Shown in pieces: positions 57,547 to 64,000 of a stretch of 64,000 bases of DNA (positions are counted from its first letter, which is position 1; each line of letters starts with the position of its first letter). The notes under the pieces were generated by a model, which saw nothing but the letters and a program-made list of their open reading frames with translations, searched no databases and had not been told where the DNA came from. The DNA is taken from positions 434,001 to 498,000 of the forward strand of contig JAOAPN010000002.1 in NCBI GenBank assembly GCA_025462885.1. The letters are read 5' to 3'. The position numbers were made by a program, and so were the translations under genes. This stretch comes from Acidobacteriaceae bacterium. GTDB lineage: Bacteria > Acidobacteriota > Terriglobia > Terriglobales > Acidobacteriaceae.

Positions 57547-58185
57547 ATGCGCGTCATTGCCGGCACCTATCGTTCGCGCCTCATCGAGGCTCCCCGCGGC
57601 ACCGCCACCCGTCCCACCAGCGACCGTCTTCGCGAGACCCTGTTCAACATCCTGCAGCCCCGCATCGAAGGCTCCCGCTTCGTCGATCTTTACGCTGGAA
57701 CCGGGGCCGTTGGGATCGAGGCACTCAGCCGCGGCGCCTCGCAGGTCTGGTTCGCCGAGAATGCCGATCTGGCCCTCGCTGCACTCCGCGAAAACATCAA
57801 GGTGCTGAAGATTGGGCGTAATCATGCGATCGAAGATCGTGGCACCGGCGCCATGCTCCAACGCCTCGCCAAGCTGCCTGCACCGGTCGACCTCGTCTAC
57901 CTCGACCCGCCCTACGAGGCAGAGGCGGAGTACGAAGCCACGCTCAGCTTTCTGGGCAGCAACCGTGGCCGCCAGACCCTTACCTCGGGCGCTCTCGTCA
58001 TCGTCGAACACGCCAGCAAAGGCAAGTTCAAACTGGCTGCCCGCTACGGGGCCCTGGAGCACTTTCGTCTGCTCAAGCAAGGCGACGCGGCTCTCAGTTT
58101 CTACCGGCTTCCCATTGCGGAGGTTACCGAGCCGAAGCTGGAAACGCCCCACCCAGATGCTGACCTGTCCGCAGATCAACCGTAA
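57547..58185 (+). CDS. rsmD: 16S rRNA (guanine966-N2)-methyltransferase
   Basis: The product is 212 residues from ATG 57547. MRVIAGTYRSRLIEAPRGTA and TRPTSDRLRETLFNIL are the N-terminal RsmD signature. The SAM-binding motif is FVDLYAGTGAVGIEALSRGA and the catalytic motif is LDPPY. It methylates G966 of 16S rRNA. The last 62 bases overlap the convergent gene at 58124. Confidence 0.95.
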   Translation: MRVIAGTYRSRLIEAPRGTATRPTSDRLRETLFNILQPRIEGSRFVDLYAGTGAVGIEALSRGASQVWFAENADLALAALRENIKVLKIGRNHAIEDRGTGAMLQRLAKLPAPVDLVYLDPPYEAEAEYEATLSFLGSNRGRQTLTSGALVIVEHASKGKFKLAARYGALEHFRLLKQGDAALSFYRLPIAEVTEPKLETPHPDADLSADQP

Positions 58186-58723
58186 AAGCTACCTCGCGGT
58201 CGGTCATCAGGTTCCATCCAAACCCATGCAGCAGGCCGTCCTTGACGTCGGTGAGCCGCAGCCCTTCCCAACTGAGACGCTGCGTCTCCCAGGCCACTCC
58301 CTGGGCGCCCCAGGCGATCATGGAGTGGAAGCCCACGAACACCAGCAACTCCTGCTCCACGAAGATATGAACGGAAGCAACGGGTTTCAGCGCGATATGC
58401 GTGGAGCGCTCTGGATGAGCGGTGTCGATGACGTAGGCGTACCCGCCTGCAACCGCGCAAAGTTCATCCGGATTCGGGCACGCGTAGACGCCAGTCGGCA
58501 TAGAAGGGTCAGTAAACCCAAGGGCGCAGGTCGCCAGAAATGACCCGCCACTGGCAGGTTTGACCATCAACAGCAAGGCCCCGCGCGCAAGAGCATCTTC
58601 CTCGCCCGCAATCTGCTGCGGATAGGTAAACTGCCGCACCGGGGCAATCATGGGAGGGGCGTCCAGCAGTTCAACGCGCCAGGACTGTGGGAACAAGTCC
58701 ATGGAATCTACATTCGCCTTCAT
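58124..58723 (-). CDS. Conserved hypothetical beta-rich protein
   Basis: The product is 199 residues. It is mostly beta, with repeats such as GGYAYVIDT, VHIFVEQELLVFVGFHSMIA, and the ending LMTDREVAFTVDLRTGQHLG. No catalytic motif, signal peptide or membrane helix is seen. The start overlaps the stop of the PLP-enzyme gene (ATGA), and the 3' end overlaps rsmD by 62 bp on the opposite strand. Function unknown. Confidence 0.65.
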   Translation of the reverse strand: MKANVDSMDLFPQSWRVELLDAPPMIAPVRQFTYPQQIAGEEDALARGALLLMVKPASGGSFLATCALGFTDPSMPTGVYACPNPDELCAVAGGYAYVIDTAHPERSTHIALKPVASVHIFVEQELLVFVGFHSMIAWGAQGVAWETQRLSWEGLRLTDVKDGLLHGFGWNLMTDREVAFTVDLRTGQHLGGAFPASAR

Positions 58724-59868
58724 CGCAACCCATCCAGAGCCTGCGCCAGGTCCGCAAGCAAATCCTCGATCGCCTCACAGCCCGCGCTCAACCGGATAAA
58801 TCCGCCTGCCACGGCATCGCCGCCCCACTTCGCTCGACGCTCCGCCGTGGTCGTCATTCCCCCGAAGCTGGTGGCATCGGTCAATAGCTCCGCCGTGTTG
58901 AGAAAAGCTTCGGCTGCGGCCTGACCCTTCAGGATGAAACTCACCACCGGTCCAAAGTAAGTCATCTGGCGCAGGGCAATCGCGTGACCCGGATGCGTCT
59001 TCAATCCCGGGTACATCACGCTCTCGACCTCGCTGCGGGTTGCCAGAAACTCGGCGATTGCCAGCGCGTTCTCGCAGGTCCGGGCCAGCCGCAGGGGAAG
59101 CGTCGGAATCGACCGCAACGCCAGCCAGGCCTCCATCGGTCCGAGGATTCCGCCGGTCAAAGTCCGCCACTGATCGATCTTTGCCAGCAGCACGGCATCC
59201 CGGACAGCTACGTGACCCAGCAGAATGTCTCCGTGGCCGGTCATCGATTTGGTGTCCGACGCTGCGGAGAAATCCGCCCCCAGCGCCAGCGGTTTCTGCC
59301 CCAGCGCGGTGGGAGTCGTATTGTCCACGGCGACGAGAACTCCCGCCGCACGTGCCGCGTCGCAGAGCGCTGCGATGTCGCATACGTCCATGGTCGGGTT
59401 GCTGGGTGACTCGATCCAAAGCAGCTTCGCTCCCGCAAGCAGCGGCGTCACCGCTTCGACGGCGTCCACTCCCATCGCTGCGACCGTCCGGACCTCGATC
59501 CCCATCTGCGTGAAGTACTCCCGCAGCAGAACTCGCGCGGTGTAGTACGAGTTTGCTGGAATCACGATCGCATCGCCCGGCCGCAGCACGGCCCCGAATA
59601 CAGCCGCGATGGCCCCCATTCCCGACGCAAACACCACCGCTTGGGCCTCGTAAGCCTCGCCGGACGCCGTTACCCCGGACTCCATGTTTGCAATGACTCG
59701 CTCCAACTCCGTCCACGTCGGGTTATGCGACCGGGCGTAGGTATATGGCATCCCGGCCGGGTCTCCCGGAGCATGATACGGCGCGGCAAATACCGGCCCG
59801 GAATGCATCTCCGTGCCTGCTACGACCGGGGTCAGCGTCGACCGAACAATGCGCGTGCTCTCCTGCAT
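58720..59868 (-). CDS. PLP-dependent transsulfuration enzyme (cystathionine gamma-synthase/lyase family)
   Basis: The product is 382 residues. The Cys/Met-metabolism signature has PLP-binding AVVFASGMGAIAAVFGAVLR, aspartate in LVAVDNTTPTALGQKPLALG, and the Schiff-base lysine in SAASDTKSMTGHGDILLGHV. A C-terminal NTAELLTDATSFGGMTTTAE lines the active site. It could be cystathionine beta/gamma-lyase, gamma-synthase or O-acetylhomoserine sulfhydrylase; the sequence alone does not decide. Confidence 0.88.
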   Translation of the reverse strand: MQESTRIVRSTLTPVVAGTEMHSGPVFAAPYHAPGDPAGMPYTYARSHNPTWTELERVIANMESGVTASGEAYEAQAVVFASGMGAIAAVFGAVLRPGDAIVIPANSYYTARVLLREYFTQMGIEVRTVAAMGVDAVEAVTPLLAGAKLLWIESPSNPTMDVCDIAALCDAARAAGVLVAVDNTTPTALGQKPLALGADFSAASDTKSMTGHGDILLGHVAVRDAVLLAKIDQWRTLTGGILGPMEAWLALRSIPTLPLRLARTCENALAIAEFLATRSEVESVMYPGLKTHPGHAIALRQMTYFGPVVSFILKGQAAAEAFLNTAELLTDATSFGGMTTTAERRAKWGGDAVAGGFIRLSAGCEAIEDLLADLAQALDGLR

Positions 59869-59903
59869 CTCAAACTCCCTGAGCGGTTAGCTCTCTTTCC
59901 AGT

Positions 59904-60902
59904 CTAGATGCGCTTTGCGGCTGCGAAGTGCTCCCATCCGCCCGAAGTGAGCGGTTCGCTTCGTCCGTCCGTCCGCCGCAGAGTTATCCCTTGGCTTTTG
60001 CGAACCAGTTTTCCGATGCGGGTAATCGGCACGCCGGCCAGCGCCTTGGGCATCCTGACATCAGGTGGAGCGGAAAACAGCAACTCATAGTCCTCACCGC
60101 CGTTCAGAGCGGCGTGGAGAGCCCGTTCTGCTCCCAGTTGAGCCGCCAGCGGATGCAGTGGAAGCAAAGCTTCTTCGACCTCTGCTCCCACGCCGGACTC
60201 GTCGCAAAGATGCGCCAGGTCGGTCGACAAGCCATCGCTCAGATCGAGACAGGCCGTAGCCAGCCCTCGTCGCAGCAGTCCCGTCCCCACCGCCAACCGG
60301 GGTTCGGGAAACAATTGAGGATGATCTTTTTCAGGGAGAGCGCGAGCCATCCTGCCACGCGCGAACATCGTCTCCAACTCCGCTGCCGCTCCGCCCAGCC
60401 GCCCGGTGCAATACAGTAGATCACCGGCTTTGGCGCCGCTTCGCCGCAAAGCTTTGCCAGTCGGGGCGGAACCTACGAGAGTGATATCCGCCAGCACCAG
60501 CCCTGCCGGTGACTCGGCTGTATCGCCGCCGGCGAGCGGTGCCCCGGAACGATCTGCCAGCTCCCGCAGCCCTCGAAAGAATCCTTCAACCCATCGACGA
60601 CCTCGAGCCGTAGACAGCATCTCTCTCGGCAGAGCCAACGAAAGAAACGCTCCCATCGGCTTCGCTCCCATCGCGGCCAGATCGCTCAGACCGCGCGCCA
60701 GGCAGCGGTGTCCTATCGACTCCGCCGGATGCAGGTCACGCCGGAAGTGACGCCCTTCCAGGCTGAAGTCTGTGGTTACCAGCACCTCGTGTCCGGCAGG
60801 GAGCCGGAGGATCGCGCAATCGTCCCCGATCCCCAGCTTTACAGCTCCGCCCGGGCGGCCGCTGCCGCGGCGAATCTCTTGGATCAGGTCCAGCTCGCCC
60901 AT
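59904..60902 (-). CDS. thiL: Thiamine-monophosphate kinase
   Basis: The product is 332 residues from ATG 60902. MGELDLIQEIRR is a canonical ThiL start, followed by GIGDDCAILRLPAGHEVLVT, TDFSLEGRHFRRD, LARGLSDLAAMGAKPMG, and GGDTAESPAGLVLADITLVG. The C-terminal ACLDLSDGLSTDLAHLCDES is the second phosphate-binding loop. It phosphorylates thiamine monophosphate to thiamine pyrophosphate. No thiamine riboswitch is recognised upstream. Confidence 0.95.
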   Translation of the reverse strand: MGELDLIQEIRRGSGRPGGAVKLGIGDDCAILRLPAGHEVLVTTDFSLEGRHFRRDLHPAESIGHRCLARGLSDLAAMGAKPMGAFLSLALPREMLSTARGRRWVEGFFRGLRELADRSGAPLAGGDTAESPAGLVLADITLVGSAPTGKALRRSGAKAGDLLYCTGRLGGAAAELETMFARGRMARALPEKDHPQLFPEPRLAVGTGLLRRGLATACLDLSDGLSTDLAHLCDESGVGAEVEEALLPLHPLAAQLGAERALHAALNGGEDYELLFSAPPDVRMPKALAGVPITRIGKLVRKSQGITLRRTDGRSEPLTSGGWEHFAAAKRI

Positions 60903-61163
60903 CCTACTCAAGCATTTTTTCATCGTTCATGCAGCATAAATGCTGATAGGGCATAGCATAGAAAAGAAGGGACTTGTGCGTATCAGGCGCAGTCTTTTGG
61001 GTTGCACAGGCGGATACCCTTTGTTAGACTTTGAGTAACGCCCAAGAGAGATTGTCGAATTCGCAATCCGGAATGAGAATTGCTGAAGCTCATTTACTGG
61101 AACGAATTGCGATCTCTCCGAGCCGCTTGATGCCAGCGGACAAACACGGGTCCAGGTCGTCTG

Positions 61164-62213
61164 TTGAGTCTGAAGAAGCGCTACTACATCATGTTTGTAA
61201 GCAGGGACGAGAACGGCAACCTGAACAAGGTCCCGGTTCCCCTGCATTACGCCTACATCTTCGTGGCCGCCGCGGCGATCGGCATGTTCACCATTACGGG
61301 CCTTGCGGGATCCTACTCACGGATGTTGATCAAAACGGCTCGCTTCAACCAGCTTCGGCAGGACCATAATTCACTCCAGAAGGACTACGCGCATCTCGAA
61401 GAGGCCGCGCATGAGAAAGATGTGCAGGTAGCGTCTCTCGGGTCCCTCGCGAGCGAAGTCTCCGCCATCTACGGTCTGACCGCCAGTAAGCTTGCGATCC
61501 CGATGTCCCGTGTGACCGGCAACTCGAAGGCTGCTGCGAAGGCAGCCAAATCGGCTGGCGTCCTTCCCACTTCTGGAGCGCTTACCGAAACCTCTCCGTT
61601 GATCTCAGAGTCGTCCGCGGACGCCAGCTACTACAAGTCCGTCGACGCCTTCTACGCCCTGCGTACATCCGCTACCAGCGGCTCCGCTTTGCGCGGTCTG
61701 CCGGCTCTGGCGACCTCCTCCGCGACTATCCGCACCGGCCTGCGCTTCGGCCTGGGTGCCGGCATCGGCGCGCTGGACATCGACGCCCCCTCCATGTGGC
61801 CTCTCATGGGCCCCATCACCAGCGGCTTCGGTCAACGTGAAGATCCCGTCACCGGAAATGGCGAAGGCGAGTTCCATACCGGCATCGATATCTCTTCGCC
61901 CAACGGCACTCCCATTCGCGCTACTGCAGACGGCGTCGTCAGGATCGCCGAAATGCAGAACGGCTACGGTCGCGAAGTCGTCCTCGACCACGGCCACGGC
62001 ATCGAAACCTGCTACGGGCATATGTCCGGATTCGCAGTGGTCGCGGGCCAGAGCGTGATCCGTGGCCAGGTTATCGGATACGTCGGTCATAGCGGTCGCA
62101 CTACGGGCTATCACCTGCACTACGAAGTCCGCATCCGCAACACTCCGGTCAACCCGCACAAATATCTCCGTACGACGCTTGCTGACCTTGGCATGGGAAC
62201 ACCGGCCAGCTAG
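61164..62213 (+). CDS. M23-family murein endopeptidase, membrane-anchored
   Basis: The product is 349 residues. TTG 61164 is used with AGG seven bases before it; ATG 61191 is an alternative. One membrane helix (AYIFVAAAAIGMFTITGLAG, about 29-48) precedes a coiled-coil-like region (about 55-90, FNQLRQDHNSLQKDYAHLEE). The LytM domain at about 210-340 has FHTGIDISSPNGTPI (His and Asp) and the H-x-H motif GYHLHYEVRI. It cuts or regulates cutting of peptidoglycan cross-links at division or elongation sites. Confidence 0.9.
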   Translation: MSLKKRYYIMFVSRDENGNLNKVPVPLHYAYIFVAAAAIGMFTITGLAGSYSRMLIKTARFNQLRQDHNSLQKDYAHLEEAAHEKDVQVASLGSLASEVSAIYGLTASKLAIPMSRVTGNSKAAAKAAKSAGVLPTSGALTETSPLISESSADASYYKSVDAFYALRTSATSGSALRGLPALATSSATIRTGLRFGLGAGIGALDIDAPSMWPLMGPITSGFGQREDPVTGNGEGEFHTGIDISSPNGTPIRATADGVVRIAEMQNGYGREVVLDHGHGIETCYGHMSGFAVVAGQSVIRGQVIGYVGHSGRTTGYHLHYEVRIRNTPVNPHKYLRTTLADLGMGTPAS

Positions 62214-62230
62214 AGCGGAAAGTCATTTCC

Positions 62231-62289
62231 CTTACGCGAAGCGTCCAATACCCCACGAAGTGGCGCCCGCCCGGCGTTAGGGCGCTTTG
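62231..62289 (-). repeat. Dispersed 60-bp palindromic repeat, copy D
   Basis: Inverted copy after the M23 gene. Its small hairpin reads CCACTTCGTGG in place of CTACTTCGTAG, so both arms changed together and pairing is kept. Confidence 0.85.
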
Positions 62290-62318
62290 ATCCTTACCGT
62301 CCAGGAATTTCGATTTGC

Positions 62319-62357
62319 AGCAAAAAGGCGGGAGACCAAAGTCTCCCGCCTTTTGCT
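62319..62357. terminator. Bidirectional intrinsic terminator
   Basis: A long stem (AAAAGGCGGGAGAC and GTCTCCCGCCTTTT with loop CAAA), extended by AGC/GCT pairs and one bulged A, lies between converging genes ending at 62213 and 62372. It has T-runs in both directions. Confidence 0.9.
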
Positions 62358-62371
62358 GCTCTTATACGGAA

Positions 62372-63733
62372 TTACTTCGTCGCAGTCTGCTTCGCCGCTC
62401 CCGTGTAGCTCACGCGCCAGACGCTCTTCGAGCCATCGTCGCTCACCAGCAGGGAGCCATCCTTCGCAACGGTTACTCCGACGGGACGGCCCCAGACCTG
62501 TCCGTCTGCTGTGACGAATCCAGTCAGGAAGTCCTCGTACTCGCCCGTCGCAATGCCGTTCTTCAGCGGCAGACGAATCACCTCATAGCCAGCGCGTTTG
62601 GACTTGTTCCACGAGCCATGCTCGGCCGCGAATCCGTCGCCGCCGTACTCCTTAGGGAACTGGCTGCCGTTGTAGAACAGCAGCTCCAAGGAAGCGTTGT
62701 GAGGCTGTAGCAGGATATCTGGCACTGTGACCTTGCCCTTCAACTCCGGGTGCTTGCCTGCGTGCCGGGGATCCTGGTGGTTGCCAATGTAGTACCAGGG
62801 CCAGCCGTAGAAGCCGTCTTCCTTCACGCTGGTGATGTAGTCCGGAACCAGGTTATTGCCGAGGTTGTCACGCTCATTGGTGGAACACCACAGCATCCCC
62901 GTAATCGGATTAATCGCTTCGCCGACGCAGTTGCGAATTCCGCTCGCGTAGATCTTCACAAACTTCCCGTCGGGCTGGAACTCCAGCACGTCGGCGCGGT
63001 GGAACTCCTTCGGATTGTTGTCCACATCGTCCACGTTCGACGCTGAGCCAACCGAGACCAGCATGCGCTTGCCATCCTTGGTGAACACGATATCCCGCGT
63101 CGAGTGGCCGCCTCCCGCTGGCAGCGAGGGGACGATCACCTCTGCAGCACCCGATGTCTTGAGATCACCGGACTTGTAAGGGAACCGCACCACGCTCGCG
63201 GTATTGCCGATGTACACCCACTGCGGATTTGGGCCCAGCGGATAGAAGGCGATTCCAAATGGCTGCTTCAATCCTGATGCGAAGGTCTCGGTCGTCGTTA
63301 CTTTTCCGTCTGCTCCCACGCCGCGCAGGATCTTGATCTCGCCCGCTGCGGTATCCGCCAGAAACACGTCTCCGTTGGGAGCGGTCCGCATCAGGCGAGG
63401 CACACGGAATCCCTGGGCATACAACTCCACCTTGAAGCCCGGAGGCGCCACCGGCCAGGCCCCCTCGGGTCGCGCTACCACCGTGGGACCGTTGAAGACT
63501 GCTTCGGCTGCATTCGGTTCTGGCAGATCTGCGGCCGTGATCTTACGCCGTACGCCGGGGTGCTCCTGGCTGTAGTCCGTAAAGGCGGCGGTCCCTGTAA
63601 TGGTCTTGGTCTGCGCCAACGCCGGAGCAGCAGGGAAGAACGCAGACGACAGCAGGACTGCAGCCATCGACGAAGCAGCAGTGAAAATGGAGCGGGACTT
63701 CAGATGAGACGGGGGCAGATAGGTCGGCGGCAT
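62372..63733 (-). CDS. Exported sorbosone-dehydrogenase-like beta-propeller protein
   Basis: The product is 453 residues from ATG 63733; a TTG two codons upstream is possible, and AGGAG precedes both. A signal peptide ends about residue 42 (APALAQ). The six-bladed propeller of the GDH/L-sorbosone dehydrogenase class shows FKVELYAQGFRVPRLMRTAP, GLKQPFGIAFYPLG, VFTKDGKRMLVSVGSASNVD, IRNCVGEAINPITGMLWCST and DGFYGWPWYYIG. Members use PQQ or are of unknown activity. An oxidoreductase role in the periplasm is plausible. Confidence 0.82.
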   Translation of the reverse strand: MPPTYLPPSHLKSRSIFTAASSMAAVLLSSAFFPAAPALAQTKTITGTAAFTDYSQEHPGVRRKITAADLPEPNAAEAVFNGPTVVARPEGAWPVAPPGFKVELYAQGFRVPRLMRTAPNGDVFLADTAAGEIKILRGVGADGKVTTTETFASGLKQPFGIAFYPLGPNPQWVYIGNTASVVRFPYKSGDLKTSGAAEVIVPSLPAGGGHSTRDIVFTKDGKRMLVSVGSASNVDDVDNNPKEFHRADVLEFQPDGKFVKIYASGIRNCVGEAINPITGMLWCSTNERDNLGNNLVPDYITSVKEDGFYGWPWYYIGNHQDPRHAGKHPELKGKVTVPDILLQPHNASLELLFYNGSQFPKEYGGDGFAAEHGSWNKSKRAGYEVIRLPLKNGIATGEYEDFLTGFVTADGQVWGRPVGVTVAKDGSLLVSDDGSKSVWRVSYTGAAKQTATK

Positions 63734-63792
63734 ACGCAATCGTCTCCTAATTTCCTTACCATTGTGATACAGGCAGGCTAATTCCGGCTACT

Positions 63793-64000
63793 TTACCTTG
63801 CTCCGTTGACCGAAGTTTCACCCTGTGCGGAGGGAGTCGCCAACTGCTTGAGCAGGTCCATGGGAATGTTTGCGGTTACAACTGCTCGGTCCTTGTGCTG
63901 CTCAACTTTCAGCGAGTCCATGGCCTGCGTTATGGCAGCGTCGGAGGGAGCACCCTGCTGCGCTCGCTGCAGCGAACGAAACAATCCAAGCAGGGTTGAA
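63793..64000 (-). CDS. Hypothetical protein, C-terminal fragment
   Basis: The minus-strand frame is open to the window edge, giving the last 68 residues; an internal TTG is not needed as a start. The segment SLKVEQHKDRAVVTANIPMD and LLKQLATP suggests a helical then beta C-terminus. I do not recognise the family. The N-terminus lies beyond base 64000. Confidence 0.6.
   Translation of the reverse strand, partial: STLLGLFRSLQRAQQGAPSDAAITQAMDSLKVEQHKDRAVVTANIPMDLLKQLATPSAQGETSVNGAR

Noticed and set aside
60903-61163. Thiamine (TPP) riboswitch before thiL
   Set aside because: The conserved CUGAGA and ACCUGA elements are not seen in the expected arrangement on the thiL strand.

Overview
The window looks like chromosomal DNA of an acidobacterium close to Granulicella, Terriglobus or Edaphobacter. 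This is inferred from an Oar-like TonB-dependent receptor with an N-terminal carboxypeptidase-regulatory domain, a giant NHL/MBG-repeat exported protein, a kumamolisin-type S53 peptidase, GC-rich coding sequence and several families of short dispersed intergenic repeats. No rRNA gene or CRISPR array is visible. The one intact tRNA is tRNA-Pro(CGG).

Layout. 1-246: 3' end of an amidohydrolase. 248-396: a MITE-like element. 537-4067: a small, AT-richer genomic island inserted in the 3' part of the tRNA-Pro gene (50-bp direct repeats). It carries a decayed integrase fused to an excisionase tail, a lipoprotein, an excisionase-like HTH protein, a zinc-ribbon protein, an AbiTii-domain defence-type protein and two membrane genes, one frameshifted. 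4.3-9.9 kb: an OmpA-like outer-membrane protein and the NHL giant. 10.2-17.8 kb: xanthine-dehydrogenase maturation (XdhC, MocA) and the three dehydrogenase subunits. 17.8-21.5 kb: a DMT permease with divergent LysR regulator, and the S53 peptidase. 21.8-25.0 kb: an L-fucose-type sugar operon (lactonase, Zn-dehydrogenase, FucP). 25.3-36.0 kb: a membrane protein, a GT2-like protein and trehalose/alpha-glucan genes (TreS, GH15, TreY, TreZ). 36.4-40.6 kb: a DUF5666-like protein and the TonB receptor, ended by a strong bidirectional terminator. 40.7-48.6 kb: an eight-gene minus-strand ureide operon. 48.7-50.5 kb: guanine deaminase and homoserine dehydrogenase. 50.7-53.8 kb: a Mec/CysO/CysM/MoeZ-type cysteine-synthesis operon. 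53.9-64.0 kb: housekeeping genes (RsmI, RsmD, ThiL), a site-2-protease-like protein without zinc-binding histidines, a GDSL esterase, a transsulfuration enzyme, an M23 peptidase and a sorbosone-dehydrogenase-like beta-propeller.

Together, the two purine loci encode an almost continuous route from guanine through xanthine, urate, 5-hydroxyisourate, OHCU, allantoin, allantoate and ureidoglycine to ureidoglycolate and glyoxylate. The last three steps use plant-type hydrolases (AAH, UGlyAH, UAH). The trehalose genes cover both the TreYZ and TreS routes. The CysO-like sulfur carrier has an eight-residue tail after its Gly-Gly and would need cutting by the adjacent JAMM protease.

The most interesting unexplained signals are: the tRNA-Pro island with its chimeric integrase and AbiTii gene; a four-copy dispersed repeat whose internal hairpin shows a compensatory base-pair change; the two-copy MITE; a 30-bp near-perfect palindrome at 10100-10129; and the M50 family member with RExxR in place of HExxH.
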